Origin: DASRSS01 sp963799045
GTDB taxonomy: Bacteria > Actinomycetota > Actinomycetes > Mycobacteriales > Jatrophihabitantaceae
Direction of reading: 5' to 3'
Length of the DNA stretch: 64,000 nucleotides
Assembly: GCA_963799045.1 (NCBI GenBank)
Contig: CAWCVN010000004.1
Coordinates: 496,001-560,000, forward strand
In this document: positions 1 to 9,349 of the stretch, in pieces
How the letters are laid out: every line of letters starts with the position of its first letter
How positions within the stretch are numbered: the stretch's first letter is position 1
Notes under the pieces: model-generated
What the model was told of the DNA's origin: nothing
The model's input: the letters and a program-made list of their open reading frames with translations, nothing else
The model's database searches: none
Made by a program: the position numbers and the translations under genes

Positions 1-678
1 AGTGGTGCGCTCGACGGGCGGCGCGAACGCCTCCGGGTTGCCGTCCAGCGCCGCGTGGGTCAGGGCGGCGACCGTCACCGCGGCGTCGGCCAGCATCGCC
101 AGTTCGTGCAGGGCCAGCGCGGCGTCGGCGAGCGCGGCGGCGTTGCTGCTGATGAACGCCAGCGCGTCGCCGATGTCCACCGGCACCGGGTCGCGCAGCG
201 GCGGGGTCGTGTCGACGAGACCGGCGAGGGCCAGCCGGGTGACCGCGAGGGCGGGCAGGTCGCCGGTGCCGACGCTGCCCAGCTCGTGCACCGGCGGCAG
301 GCTGTCGTCGGCCAGCATCCTGGCCAGCGCGTCGGCGACTTCGGCCGGGACACCGCTGCCGCCGGCGAGCAGCTGGTTGAGCCGCACCGCGAGCATGGCC
401 CGCACCCGGTGCGGCGCGCGCAGTGGCCCGGCGGACGTGGCGTGGCTGCGCAGCAGGCCCAGGGCGTAGGCCGTCGGATCCGCCGGCCGTATCGTCCGGT
501 TCGCCCCGACGCCCGTGGTGCGGCCGTAGAGCGGTCGCGAGGCGGCGGTGACCGCCGCGAAGCGGGCGGCGTCGGCGGCGCGGCGGCGGGCCCGCTCGTC
601 CACCGACATCGAACTCCCGCCCGCGGCGAGTGCCGCGACATCCCCGATGGCGAGCCGGCTTCCGTCGATGACGATCAC
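1..678 (-). CDS. Aromatic amino acid lyase family protein (histidine ammonia-lyase-like), N-terminal part
   Basis: Only the first 226 codons are in the window; the gene runs off the left edge. Members of this family deaminate histidine, phenylalanine or tyrosine with a self-made MIO cofactor. The N-terminal fold is recognisable: YGRTTGVG at residues 51-58 matches the YGxNTGxG loop that carries the catalytic tyrosine (Tyr51 here), and GSVGTGDLPALA around residue 134 matches the cofactor loop. Canonical enzymes read GSVGASGDLAPLA there. Here the Ala-Ser-Gly that cyclises to MIO is replaced by Thr-Gly, one residue shorter. The start chosen is GTG at 676-678, 11 nt after an AGGAG. The gene is divergent from the coiled-coil gene at 780. 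Because of the altered loop, lyase activity is doubtful; it could be a non-catalytic or differently reacting paralogue. Family assignment is confident, function is not. Confidence 0.8.
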   Translation of the reverse strand, partial: MIVIDGSRLAIGDVAALAAGGSSMSVDERARRRAADAARFAAVTAASRPLYGRTTGVGANRTIRPADPTAYALGLLRSHATSAGPLRAPHRVRAMLAVRLNQLLAGGSGVPAEVADALARMLADDSLPPVHELGSVGTGDLPALAVTRLALAGLVDTTPPLRDPVPVDIGDALAFISSNAAALADAALALHELAMLADAAVTVAALTHAALDGNPEAFAPPVERTT

Positions 679-766
679 TGTGTGGGCTACTCCTGTCTGC
701 CGTCGAAATGGCCGATTCACCGCGTGCCGTAGCCGCGATCGCGACGCGCGTGCGCCCGAAACGGGT

Positions 767-772
767 TACCGT
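767..772 (+). promoter_or_regulatory. -10 box of a probable leaderless promoter
   Basis: TACCGT lies seven bases before the GTG at 780, so transcription should begin at or next to the start codon. The same TANNNT-N(6-7)-start arrangement recurs at several other genes in this window. No -35 box is obvious. Confidence 0.45.
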
Positions 773-779
773 TCGGGGC

Positions 780-3062
780 GTGCCCGATAACGAGCGCGCG
801 TCCGAGCGATTCCGGCTGCACCTACCGGGGCGCCGTCGCGCGCACGGCGGTGACGACCGGACGACGGAAGCCGCAGGCGGCATCCAGTCACCGCTCGAGC
901 CGGTCTACGGCGTGATCCCGCCCGACCCGGAGCCGGAGGAGCCGACCGAACGGCGCCCCCACCATCATGACCCCGACCCGCCGATTCGTCAGCAGGGCGC
1001 TCGGTTCGGCGTGCGCGAGTCGCAGCCAGAGCGGCCGGCGGCCGGGCGCGAGCAGCCGGCGGAACCGACGTCGCCGCCGGCGGACGAGGCGTGGGCGCTC
1101 GCCATGGAGCAGCGGCTGGACGCGATGATGACCAGATTCCGCGAGCTGGAGGAGAAGGCCGAGGCGGAGCGGATGGTGGAGGTCGCCCGCCGCCAGGACG
1201 TCGAACGGCAGCTCGAGGGGTCGCAGGCGCGGCTCGGCGATGCGCTCCAGCGGCTGGCGCAACTGCACGCGACGGTCGAGGCCAAGCAGGCCGAGGAGGC
1301 CCGCCGCGCGGCGCAGGAGCCCGGCGTGGGTGCCGACGACGGGCCGGGTTCCGAGGCGGAGCGGCTTCGGTCGGCGCTGGCCGAAGCCGAGCAGGCGCGG
1401 CTGCGGGCCGAGCAGCGCCTGGCCGAGGCCGAGCAGCACGTGGCCGACGCGACGCGGCGTGCCGACGACGCCGAGCAGCAACTGGTCGAGCTCGCCGACT
1501 CGGCGGCGCAGAGCCCCGGCGGACCCGCCGCGCAGGATGGCCTGTCCGCGCAGGCCGAGGAGATGCTCAGGGTCGCCCGCGATCAGCGGGCAGAGGAGAC
1601 GCTGCGTCGGATCGAGGCGGAGGCCAAGCTCGCGGAGGCCAGGGACGCGATCGAGGCCGCCCGGGCGGGCGGAGCCGAGGCGCTGGGCCGGATGCGGGAT
1701 CGGCACACCGAGGAGCTCGAGCGGCGCGAGGCCGCCGAACGGCGCGCCGCAGAGTTGGAGCGAACCGCCGCCGCTGCCGAGCAGGACTACAACCGGCGCC
1801 TAGCGGAGCTGCAGGCGAGCGTCGAGCGCCTGACCGACGAGCTGAGCTCCGCGCGCGCCGCGCACGTCGAGCATGCGCGCCGCGCCGACGACGCCGAGCA
1901 CCGACTGACACAGCTGCGGCAGGAGCATGATCGGCTCGATCTCACCAGCGGTGAACAGCAGCGCGAGCTCACGGCCGCGCGTGATCAGGCTCAGCACGAA
2001 CGCGACGCCATTCGAGGCGAGCGCGACGCCGAGTCGCAGCGCCGCTCGTCGGCCGAGGCGAGCGCGGCCGCGATGACGCGGCAGCTGGTCGAGGCACGTG
2101 GCCAGGTCGAGCAGGTACAGCAAGAACTCCAGCAGGCCCTGACGCGGGTCAGCGAGCTGGAGCACGAACTCGACGGTGTCCGCCACGACCTCGCCGAGGC
2201 CCAGCGCGAGCGCGATGCCAGCACGGCCGCGCGGGCCGCGGCTCAGGATCAGCTGGAGGCCGCCGAGCGCACCCGGCGGGTGGCCGAGGCGCAACGCGAC
2301 GACCACCTCGCCAAGCTGACCGATGCCCAGGCACGTCTGGCGGACTCGCAGCGGGCGCATGCGGAGGTCGTGGCCGACCGCGACACCCGGATGAGCGAGT
2401 ACGAGACGCTACAGGCCCGGCTGGCGGAGTCCGAGGCCGCCCACCGGGCCGCGGAGGATCGCGTGGCCGAGATGGAGCTCGCGCAGCGGACCCGCGAATC
2501 CGCGCACCGCAACGCGCTCGAGCAGGTGGTCGAGGCCGAGTCCGCGCGGGTCGCCGCCGAGCGGGCCCGCGCCGAGGCCATCGAGTTGCAGCGCTCCGCG
2601 ACCGAACGCGCCGAGACCGCGGAGGCGAAGCTGGCGGCGATCCGCGCCGAGGTCGCCGAGGAACTCGCCGCCGAGCGGGCGGTGGCCCGCGACCAGCACC
2701 GCGAGCATCAGCAGGACATGCAGACCGAAGAGGCCCGCCGCGAGGCCCTGCGCAGGCAGCTGGGCCAGCTCGAGGATCGGCTCAGCGAGGCGGAGGCCGC
2801 GCGCAACGAAGCGCAGCTGCAGGTCAGCGGGGTCACCAGCCGGCTCGTGCTGGCGCAGCGCGAACTCGCCGAGGCGCAGCAGCGCGCGGAGCAGGCCGAG
2901 CGGGCCCGGGACGAGGCCGAGTCGGCGCGCGAGCAGGCCGAGCGCCGGCGTGCGGAGGCCGAGCGTGAGTCCGCCGAAGCCGAAGCCCAACTGAACGAGG
3001 CCGCCGAGACGCTCACCAGGCTGCAGCTACGGGTACGCGCCCGGCCCTCGCCCGGGCCGTGA
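780..3062 (+). CDS. Long coiled-coil protein, about 760 residues
   Basis: I do not recognise a named family. The first 85 or so residues are Pro/Arg/Glu-rich and probably disordered. From about residue 90 to the end the sequence is an almost uninterrupted heptad-type Ala/Glu/Arg/Gln coiled coil with no membrane segment or signal peptide. A later segment (EVAEELAAER, around residues 622-631) also occurs in the protein encoded next door (3229-4662), so the two genes look like paralogues. The GTG at 780 is preferred over an in-frame ATG at 708 because a -10 box sits seven bases upstream and residues 1-24 of the longer reading are encoded in promoter-like sequence. A structural, cytoskeletal or polar scaffold role (like DivIVA, FilP or Scy in actinomycetes) is possible but only inferred. 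Confidence 0.75.
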   Translation: MPDNERASERFRLHLPGRRRAHGGDDRTTEAAGGIQSPLEPVYGVIPPDPEPEEPTERRPHHHDPDPPIRQQGARFGVRESQPERPAAGREQPAEPTSPPADEAWALAMEQRLDAMMTRFRELEEKAEAERMVEVARRQDVERQLEGSQARLGDALQRLAQLHATVEAKQAEEARRAAQEPGVGADDGPGSEAERLRSALAEAEQARLRAEQRLAEAEQHVADATRRADDAEQQLVELADSAAQSPGGPAAQDGLSAQAEEMLRVARDQRAEETLRRIEAEAKLAEARDAIEAARAGGAEALGRMRDRHTEELERREAAERRAAELERTAAAAEQDYNRRLAELQASVERLTDELSSARAAHVEHARRADDAEHRLTQLRQEHDRLDLTSGEQQRELTAARDQAQHERDAIRGERDAESQRRSSAEASAAAMTRQLVEARGQVEQVQQELQQALTRVSELEHELDGVRHDLAEAQRERDASTAARAAAQDQLEAAERTRRVAEAQRDDHLAKLTDAQARLADSQRAHAEVVADRDTRMSEYETLQARLAESEAAHRAAEDRVAEMELAQRTRESAHRNALEQVVEAESARVAAERARAEAIELQRSATERAETAEAKLAAIRAEVAEELAAERAVARDQHREHQQDMQTEEARREALRRQLGQLEDRLSEAEAARNEAQLQVSGVTSRLVLAQRELAEAQQRAEQAERARDEAESAREQAERRRAEAERESAEAEAQLNEAAETLTRLQLRVRARPSPGP

Positions 3063-3148
3063 CGACACGCCGGGCGTGAGCCTGACCTGGTCTACACACG
3101 CCACCCGGCAGTCGTTACGGTGTGGGGTACGCCGGGGGACCCGCGCGG

Positions 3149-3154
3149 TATACA
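3149..3154 (+). promoter_or_regulatory. Candidate -10 box upstream of second coiled-coil gene
   Basis: TATACA lies in the 166-bp gap between the two coiled-coil genes and would give a leader of about 70 nt before the GTG at 3229. There is no clear -35 hexamer, so this is a weak prediction. The rest of the gap shows nothing else. Confidence 0.3.
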
Positions 3155-3228
3155 CGTGTGCTTTCCGGGTTTCCAGCCGAACCAGCAAGACTGACGATCC
3201 CAATGCCGCGGAAGAGGCGAGCGACACA

Positions 3229-4662
3229 GTGAGCGAGACGAACACACAGGGCGGCCAGGACGACAACGCCGCCGACGTCGAGAAGCGCGCGAGCGACGCG
3301 GAGAAGCGCATCAAGGCCATGCGCGAGGAGTTCGCCGAGGAGCTCGCCGCAGAACGGGCGAACGTCCAGAAGCGCCTCGAGCAGGTCCAGTCCGAACTCG
3401 CCGACGAGGCCGACAAGCGCCAGGCCGCCGAGCAGCAGGTGGCCGAGCTCAACGCACAGCTGGAAGATCTACGCGGCACGCTCGACGAGCAGGGGACCGA
3501 CGCCAACGCCCTCGACGAGGCCAAGGCCGCCTATGAGCAGGCCGCCCAGCAACTCGGTGAGCTGCAGGCACAGCTCGAGCAGGCGACCCAGGCTCGGGAG
3601 GCGGCCGAGTCCAGGCTCGCCGAGTTGGGCACCGAGCTGGACCGGCAGCGCAACATGGCGCAGGCCAGCCAGGGCGAGCATTCGGCGGCGCGTGAGGCGG
3701 CAGAGAGCCGGCTGCGCGAGGTCGAGACCTCGCTCCAGGACGCTCTGGCCCGGGCCCAGGAGCTCGAGGCCGAGCGTGGCCAGCTGACCGCGGCCCGCGA
3801 CGAGGCCGAGCGGTTGCGCGAGCAGGCGGAGAAGGAGCGCGCCGAGGCCGTCGCCGACCGGCAGCCCGCGATGGACCGCGCCGAGGCCGCCGAGCGGCAG
3901 CTGTCCGCGATCACCGCCGAGGTCGCCGAGGAGCTGGAGATGCAGCGCGCGGCTCGGCAGTCGCTGCGGATCATCCGCGACGAGCACGCCGCCGCGCGCG
4001 AGGCGGCCGAACAGCGGCGCGACGAGGCCGAGCGGGCGCTGGAGGCGGTGCAGGAGGCGCACCGCGCCGAGGCCGAGAAGCGGCGCCAGGTGCAGGCGCA
4101 GGCCAACGAGCTGTCCGCAGCGCTGTCGCAGCAGCAGGCCCGTTTCGCGCAGCTGCAGACCGCCCACGACACCCACGCCACTGCGCGGGCCGCGGCCGAG
4201 CAGAAGCTCGCCGAGGCCGAGCAGGCGCTGGACACCGCGCGCGCCGCGAACCAGGCGGAGATCGACCAGCGCGAGGCTGCCGAGCGCAAGCTGGCCGCGG
4301 TGACCGCCGAGCTCACCGAGGAGCTCGAGATGGAACGCAGTGCGATGCGCGAGATGCAGTACCGCCACCAGCAGACGCACACCAACGAGGTCCGCCGTCG
4401 CGAGCTGGCCGAGCAGGCCCGCGCCGAGGCCGAGCAGGCCCGGGCCGATGCCGAGAACCGGCGCGTCGAGGCCGAGCAGCGCCGGGCGCAGGCCGAGGCC
4501 GAGCGCGACGAGGCGCTGGCTGCGCGGGCCGCGGCCGAGCAGGACCTCTCCGAGGCCGACGGCCAGCTGGCCGAGGCGGCGCACGCCCTGGCGGCCTTCC
4601 AGCTGCGCTCGCGCGGGCGGGCGGCCGGCACCGAGAACCCGGAGGCCGAGCAGCGCAGCTGA
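3229..4662 (+). CDS. Second coiled-coil protein, 477 residues
   Basis: Nearly the whole protein is a soluble alpha-helical coiled coil, rich in Ala, Glu, Gln and Arg. An internal segment of about 35 residues recurs several times with the pattern (I/V)TAEVxEELEMxR followed by a His- or Glu-rich helix. The first copy, near the N-terminus, reads FAEELAAER and also matches the upstream neighbour. The start is taken as GTG 3229 (VSETNTQ), with GAAGAGG upstream. A longer in-frame reading from 3076 would add 51 residues of non-coiled sequence encoded in the intergenic region. No signal peptide or transmembrane segment is present. The family is not recognised; a scaffold or filament role is an inference from composition only. 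Confidence 0.75.
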   Translation: MSETNTQGGQDDNAADVEKRASDAEKRIKAMREEFAEELAAERANVQKRLEQVQSELADEADKRQAAEQQVAELNAQLEDLRGTLDEQGTDANALDEAKAAYEQAAQQLGELQAQLEQATQAREAAESRLAELGTELDRQRNMAQASQGEHSAAREAAESRLREVETSLQDALARAQELEAERGQLTAARDEAERLREQAEKERAEAVADRQPAMDRAEAAERQLSAITAEVAEELEMQRAARQSLRIIRDEHAAAREAAEQRRDEAERALEAVQEAHRAEAEKRRQVQAQANELSAALSQQQARFAQLQTAHDTHATARAAAEQKLAEAEQALDTARAANQAEIDQREAAERKLAAVTAELTEELEMERSAMREMQYRHQQTHTNEVRRRELAEQARAEAEQARADAENRRVEAEQRRAQAEAERDEALAARAAAEQDLSEADGQLAEAAHALAAFQLRSRGRAAGTENPEAEQRS

Positions 4663-4744
4663 GCGTCCCCGACCGCGGGTAGCGGGCCGGTTCCGGCGAC
4701 CGGGCCCGACCGATCACAGCGCCGCCGGCCGCCTAGTCTGTGCT

Positions 4745-6364
4745 GTGCGCGGCAGGTTCGGTGTGGCCGGGCTGTGCAACGATGACCCGGTGACTTCGGT
4801 GGCCGAGCATCGCCTGATGCGCTGGCCGCCGCCTGTGCTGCGCACGCGTTCGGCGCGCACGCTGGCGCCGTACCTGTCGAGCATCCTCGCGACGCTCAAC
4901 GCGGTGGCGTTCCTGCTGGTCCGGCCGGACGTCAACGACCTGTGGGCGGCTCGGGCGCGCGCGTCCGCGGCCCGCAACGGCGTCGGCCTCAGCTACTGGT
5001 TCTCCTGGTTCGGCGGCTCGACACCCGGCGGCTACTCGCTGCTCACGCCCTACATCTCGGCCTACACGACGGCGGAGGTGCTGGTCGCGGTGTCGGCGGT
5101 CGCCGTGCCGCTGCTGTGCCGAGTGCTCACCAGCGGCACCGATCACCCGATGCTCGCGACGTCGGTCGCGGCCTTCACCGCTGGCGTGAACCTGTGGAGC
5201 GGGCGGGTGCCGTTCCTGTTCGGCGGTGCACTGGCGATCGCGGCGCTGATCTTCGTACGGCGCAAGCAGGCGGTGTGGGCGGTGCTGCTGGGCCTGCTCA
5301 GCGTCGCGGCCTCGCCGGTAACCGGCGCGTTCATCGCGCTCGGCCTCGCCGGCCCGCTCCTGTCGCTGCGCGGCTACCGGCGGATCAGCCTGATCGCGAT
5401 CGGAGCTGTCGGGGTCGGGATGGGCGTCATCGGGTTGGCGTTCGGCACGCCCGGCCCGGAACCGTTCGGCGAGCGGCTCAAGCTCGAGGTCGTCAGCGGC
5501 CTGCTGTTGCTCCTGTGCGCGCGGCCGGTGGTGTGGCTGCGGACGACGATCTGGCTGTCGGTGATCGCCGCCTTCGTCCTCGCGTGGATACCCAACGGCA
5601 TGGGGTCGAACTTCGCGCGCTTCGCCTGGTTCTGCCTTCCGGTCGCCGTCGTCGCGCTGAGCAAGTTCCGGGTCTGGATCCTGACGCTGATCATCGTGCC
5701 GCTGCTGGTGACCGGGACCAGCGGCACGTTGGTGGATCTGAGCAACGCGGGCAAGGCGGTGTCGACAGACGCGTACTACTCGGCGCTGGCCGCCCAGCTG
5801 GACACCATCCCCGGGCTGCAGAAGTACCGGGTGGAGGTGGTGAACCACGGTTCGCACGCGGCGTACGACGCGTTGCTCAACCACGCCATCCTGGCCCGTG
5901 GCTGGGAGACCCAGCAGGACAACGCGCTCAACGCCGCGTTGAACGACCCGAACCTGGACTCGGTCACCTACAAGGTGTGGCTGGACAACAACGCGGTCGG
6001 GTACGTCGCGTTGCCGACGATCCCGAACATCAACCGCTACCCCGAGTACAAGCTGGTCGACACCGGTCGGCTGAGCTACCTGAAACTGATCTGGCAGACC
6101 CGCGATTGGCGCCTGTACCGGGTGCAGCACGCGACGGCGATCGTGTCGCCGCCGGCGACGCAGGTCAGCATCACCCAGTCACAGTTGACCGTCGACGTGC
6201 CCTGCACCTGCACGGTCAACCTGCGGATCCACTTCTCCAAGTACCTGCACGCGGCAGAGGCGCTCAGCGGCGACGCGGCGCAGGTCAGCGACGACGGCTC
6301 GGGCTGGACACGGCTGACCGTGCCCGCGCCGGGAACCTACGTATTGCAGGGCAGCCTGCGTTGA
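4745..6364 (+). CDS. Polytopic membrane protein, possibly GT-C-like glycosyltransferase
   Basis: About 540 residues with roughly nine to eleven hydrophobic segments in the first two thirds, followed by an approximately 200-residue soluble, presumably extracytoplasmic, C-terminal domain. After the first membrane segment comes an Asp-containing loop (RPDVNDLW) and then GGSTPGGYSLLTPY. This is similar to the conserved loop of large actinobacterial membrane proteins often labelled as MFS transporters but with a glycosyltransferase-C-like layout. The C-terminal part contains a CTCT dipeptide repeat and a beta-rich end. Start: GTG 4745 follows a TAGTCT box (4734-4739); GTG 4790 and ATG 4817 are in-frame alternatives. 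It is convergent with the LuxR gene. The function is not established. Confidence 0.7.
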   Translation: MRGRFGVAGLCNDDPVTSVAEHRLMRWPPPVLRTRSARTLAPYLSSILATLNAVAFLLVRPDVNDLWAARARASAARNGVGLSYWFSWFGGSTPGGYSLLTPYISAYTTAEVLVAVSAVAVPLLCRVLTSGTDHPMLATSVAAFTAGVNLWSGRVPFLFGGALAIAALIFVRRKQAVWAVLLGLLSVAASPVTGAFIALGLAGPLLSLRGYRRISLIAIGAVGVGMGVIGLAFGTPGPEPFGERLKLEVVSGLLLLLCARPVVWLRTTIWLSVIAAFVLAWIPNGMGSNFARFAWFCLPVAVVALSKFRVWILTLIIVPLLVTGTSGTLVDLSNAGKAVSTDAYYSALAAQLDTIPGLQKYRVEVVNHGSHAAYDALLNHAILARGWETQQDNALNAALNDPNLDSVTYKVWLDNNAVGYVALPTIPNINRYPEYKLVDTGRLSYLKLIWQTRDWRLYRVQHATAIVSPPATQVSITQSQLTVDVPCTCTVNLRIHFSKYLHAAEALSGDAAQVSDDGSGWTRLTVPAPGTYVLQGSLR

Positions 6365-6405
6365 TTCCCGCATCCCCGCCCCATAGCGCGGCGCGGGTGG
6401 GAATC
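6363..6405. terminator. Bidirectional hairpin between convergent genes
   Basis: GATTCCCGC (6363-6371) pairs with GTGGGAATC (6397-6405) as a 9-bp stem with one G-T wobble. It lies exactly between the stop codon of the membrane protein and the stop of the LuxR regulator, so it could end both transcripts. Confidence 0.55.
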
Positions 6406-6411
6406 GCAGTG

Positions 6412-9222
6412 CTACCGCGTGGCGTGCCAGGCCGCGAGCTGGGCTCGCGACCGCAGCCCGAGCTTGCTCAAGGTGTTCGAAACGTGGTACTCGACCGTCT
6501 TGATAGACACGGATAGTTCGGCTGCGATCTCGCGGTTGGTCAGGCCGGAGGTGACCAGCTCGGTCACCCGCCGTTCCTTGCCGGTCAACTCTGGCGCCGG
6601 GTCCCCGACGGATTCCGTGCGGACACCGATCCGCGTCCGGCGTGAGATGGCGTTCGCGCGTTCGATCCACGGTTCGGCGCGTAGTCCTCGGAAGGTCCGC
6701 AGCGCGCGGCGCAAAGCGATGATGGCCTCGTCGCGTCTGCCCGCCTGTGCGGCGAGGCTCCCGGCGGTCAGCTCGAAGCAGGCCAGCTCGAAGGGCTGAT
6801 CGCTGACACGCGCGCAGTGCCGCGCGCCCTGGCCGAGTGTCGCCATCGCGTCCTCGAGATCGCCTCGGCTCGCCGCCAGCAGCGCCCGCACCCTGACCAG
6901 TGCCAGCTCGACGGCCGGAAGGTCGCGGGTGGCCGCGTAAGCCGCCGCGACATCCAGGACGGCGGCCGCCTGGTCGTGATGGCCGAGTTGCGTGAGCGCT
7001 TCGGCATACGCGTACTGCCAAGGCAGCAGCCCGGGTTCGCGCACCACCTCGAGGTGCATCCGGTGCCAGAGCGGCTCCAAGGCCGCAACGACGGCGGGCG
7101 GGTCCTGTCGTGCCTGCGCGAGCCGCGCGCCGGCGACCCGGGCCCACAGCAGTGCCTGCAGATCACCCAGTTGCTCGGCGATGCTCAGGGCGATGCCGGC
7201 GTGTTCTTCTGCCACGGCGAGGTGCCCGCGCGCCGCGTGCGGTCCGACCGCACCGGCGTGGAGCATCGGCAGGCTGCGAACGTGGTCCAGGTCTCGGGCC
7301 AGCTCCAGCGCGGTCTCCGCCTGGGTGATCGCGAGATCCCAATCGCCGAGCCGGTAGGCGGTCTCGCTGAGATAGGCGCAGGCTCCGGCGTGTAGGTGCA
7401 GCGGCCCATGCCGACGAGTGACGTCTGCCGCGCCGGCGAGATCCGAGCGGGCCTGCGTCAGATCGCCGCTCCACAGGCTGAGCAGACCGCGCGCGACGAG
7501 CGCGTCGACGTCGGCGGTAGTCGGTGCCGCGATGACAGGTGGCAGGTGCGCGAAGGCCGTCAGTACGTCGCGCGGGTCGCCTTGTAGCGCACGGGCGAGC
7601 AGCAGTGTTCCCGGCATGTCGGCGACGGATGCCGGATCGTCCGGGACCAGGTCCAAGGCGGTCCGTGCCCATTCGGCGGCCGCACCCACGTGGCCGAGGG
7701 TGAGGTTGGTCCGCGCCCGCTCGGCCGCGATCCGGGCGCGCAGTTCAGCGTCTGCCTGCGCCGGGTGCCGTTGGGCGAGATCCCAGGCGGATGTGGCGCG
7801 GGCGAGTGCGCTGGGCAGGTCAGCCGTGAGCGTTTCCACCCGGGCCCGCAGATACTCGCGCAGCGGGGAAACCGGCCGGGCCAGCAGCGTCGTGCGTAGT
7901 TCTCCGGCGGCGGTCGTGTCGGCGACGAGGACGGTCAGCTCGACGAGGTAGGACAAGTAGCGCTCGTATTGAGAACCGGCCGGATCGGCGAGCTGAACCG
8001 CTAGCCGCAGCCACTCCCCGGCCGCGCTCCAATCGCCTTTTCGGTACTCGGCCATACCCAGGTCGCCGGCCGTGGTCGCTAGCTGCGGATCGGGACCGGA
8101 CGCGGCGGCGGCCCGATGCCGCAGCGCCGCCACGGTGTCGATCGATTCCAGGACGCACGCCGTCCGGGCATGCAGCTCTGCCCGATGGGTGGCCGGGATC
8201 GTGCGGTACACGGCGGCGCGGGTCAGCGGATGGGTGAGCCGCAGCGGTTCGTCCCCGGTCGGGTATTGAAGCAGCCCGGCGGTGACGGCCGCATCGAGTG
8301 CGGGCAGGGGCTGTGCGATGCCGGCCAGGTTCGCGACCAGGGATAGCGGGCGGGGGGTGAACAGGATCGATGCGGCCCGGGTCAGCTCCACCGCGTCCGC
8401 GGAGCAGTTGGTCAGCCGCTGGACGACCAGCTGCGCATAGCTTGCCGGGACAGGGAGGGGTTGATGCGCGCGCGGCCACCTGCGATCGACGTCTTCAGCG
8501 GCGAGCTCCGCCAGCACCGCCCGTAGGTACAGCGGGCTGCCGCCGGTGTGCGCGACGACTTGTCGCGCCGCGGAGGTGTCCAGATCACCCAGGTCGAGCA
8601 GTCGGGCAAGTTGCCGGGTTTCGTCGAGACCGAACGCATTGAGATGAATCCGCAGTGCATCCTCTTCGACGAGGCGGATCAGGCTCGCCGGCAACGCGGG
8701 CAGCTCCTCGGTGCGACAGGTGAGCACGGACATGATCGGCGCCTCGCGCAGTCGACGGAAGGCGAACACCAACGCGCGCAGCGAAGCGGCGTCGGCCCAC
8801 TGCAGATCGTCGACGGCCATCACCAGACCGCTGCCCGCGGCGCGGCGCTGGAGCCCATCCAACGCGGTGAGTAGGTGCACGCCCACGGCGAGCGGGTCGG
8901 CGGTGACGCCCTCGCCGCGCGCCGCTGCCGCCAGCGGACCGGTCAGCTGCCGACCCCAGCCGCGCACCAGCTGACCGAGAACCCCATAACTCATCGAGGA
9001 TTCGTCCTGCTCGGCGGTCGCCCGCAGCACCCGGACACCGGCGGTGGCGTCGAGGCGGCCGAGCCAATGGCCGAGCAGCGCCGTCTTGCCGAAGCCGGGC
9101 GGGCCGTCCACCAGCACAAGCCGGGGTCGCCCGCGACGGGCCGCCGACCACGCGAACTCGATCGACGCCTGCGCGTCGCTGCGCCCGACGAAGGCGTGCG
9201 AGCTTTCTCGTGCGCGGGTCAC
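6412..9222 (-). CDS. Large LuxR-family transcriptional regulator with AAA/STAND ATPase domain (LAL/MalT type)
   Basis: 936 residues, the usual size for LAL regulators. The N-terminal ATPase has Walker A GPPGFGKT at residues 40-47 and a Walker B hydrophobic-DDLQWAD around 140-150. The middle (about 330-800) is a helical, TPR-like sensor region. The C-terminus (about 870-936) is a LuxR helix-turn-helix with the typical LTGKERRVTELV, LTNREIA and SIKTVEYHV elements. Such proteins bind ATP and an inducer, oligomerise and activate transcription. Start is GTG 9222 with a GAGG upstream. It is divergent from the giant secreted-protein gene, with a 16-bp palindrome in the shared upstream region, so that gene is its most likely target. 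The inducer is unknown. Confidence 0.93.
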   Translation of the reverse strand: MTRARESSHAFVGRSDAQASIEFAWSAARRGRPRLVLVDGPPGFGKTALLGHWLGRLDATAGVRVLRATAEQDESSMSYGVLGQLVRGWGRQLTGPLAAAARGEGVTADPLAVGVHLLTALDGLQRRAAGSGLVMAVDDLQWADAASLRALVFAFRRLREAPIMSVLTCRTEELPALPASLIRLVEEDALRIHLNAFGLDETRQLARLLDLGDLDTSAARQVVAHTGGSPLYLRAVLAELAAEDVDRRWPRAHQPLPVPASYAQLVVQRLTNCSADAVELTRAASILFTPRPLSLVANLAGIAQPLPALDAAVTAGLLQYPTGDEPLRLTHPLTRAAVYRTIPATHRAELHARTACVLESIDTVAALRHRAAAASGPDPQLATTAGDLGMAEYRKGDWSAAGEWLRLAVQLADPAGSQYERYLSYLVELTVLVADTTAAGELRTTLLARPVSPLREYLRARVETLTADLPSALARATSAWDLAQRHPAQADAELRARIAAERARTNLTLGHVGAAAEWARTALDLVPDDPASVADMPGTLLLARALQGDPRDVLTAFAHLPPVIAAPTTADVDALVARGLLSLWSGDLTQARSDLAGAADVTRRHGPLHLHAGACAYLSETAYRLGDWDLAITQAETALELARDLDHVRSLPMLHAGAVGPHAARGHLAVAEEHAGIALSIAEQLGDLQALLWARVAGARLAQARQDPPAVVAALEPLWHRMHLEVVREPGLLPWQYAYAEALTQLGHHDQAAAVLDVAAAYAATRDLPAVELALVRVRALLAASRGDLEDAMATLGQGARHCARVSDQPFELACFELTAGSLAAQAGRRDEAIIALRRALRTFRGLRAEPWIERANAISRRTRIGVRTESVGDPAPELTGKERRVTELVTSGLTNREIAAELSVSIKTVEYHVSNTLSKLGLRSRAQLAAWHATR

Positions 9223-9311
9223 GGCTGCCTCACAGCGCGGCGTATCGGGTGAGCGGAGGCACGAAGTGTAGGACGTGACCGGCCGCGTGGTGGGTGGTCG
9301 GGAGGCAAAGA

Positions 9312-9327
9312 CTAGGGACTTCCCTGG
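9312..9327. promoter_or_regulatory. Palindromic candidate operator for the divergent LuxR regulator
   Basis: CTAGGGACTTCCCTGG contains a perfect AGGGA/TCCCT inverted repeat. It matches 14 of 16 positions of the CTVGGGAWWTCCCBAG operator described for PimM-type LuxR regulators. Its centre is about 42 bp upstream of the transcription start predicted from the -10 box at 9350, the usual distance for LuxR-class activators. Confidence 0.5.
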
Positions 9328-9349
9328 GGTGCCGACGTCGTGATCTACC

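Noticed and set aside
708..779. N-terminal extension of the first coiled-coil protein from ATG 708
   Set aside because: The extension covers the -10 box, and the region looks non-coding; GTG 780 fits better.
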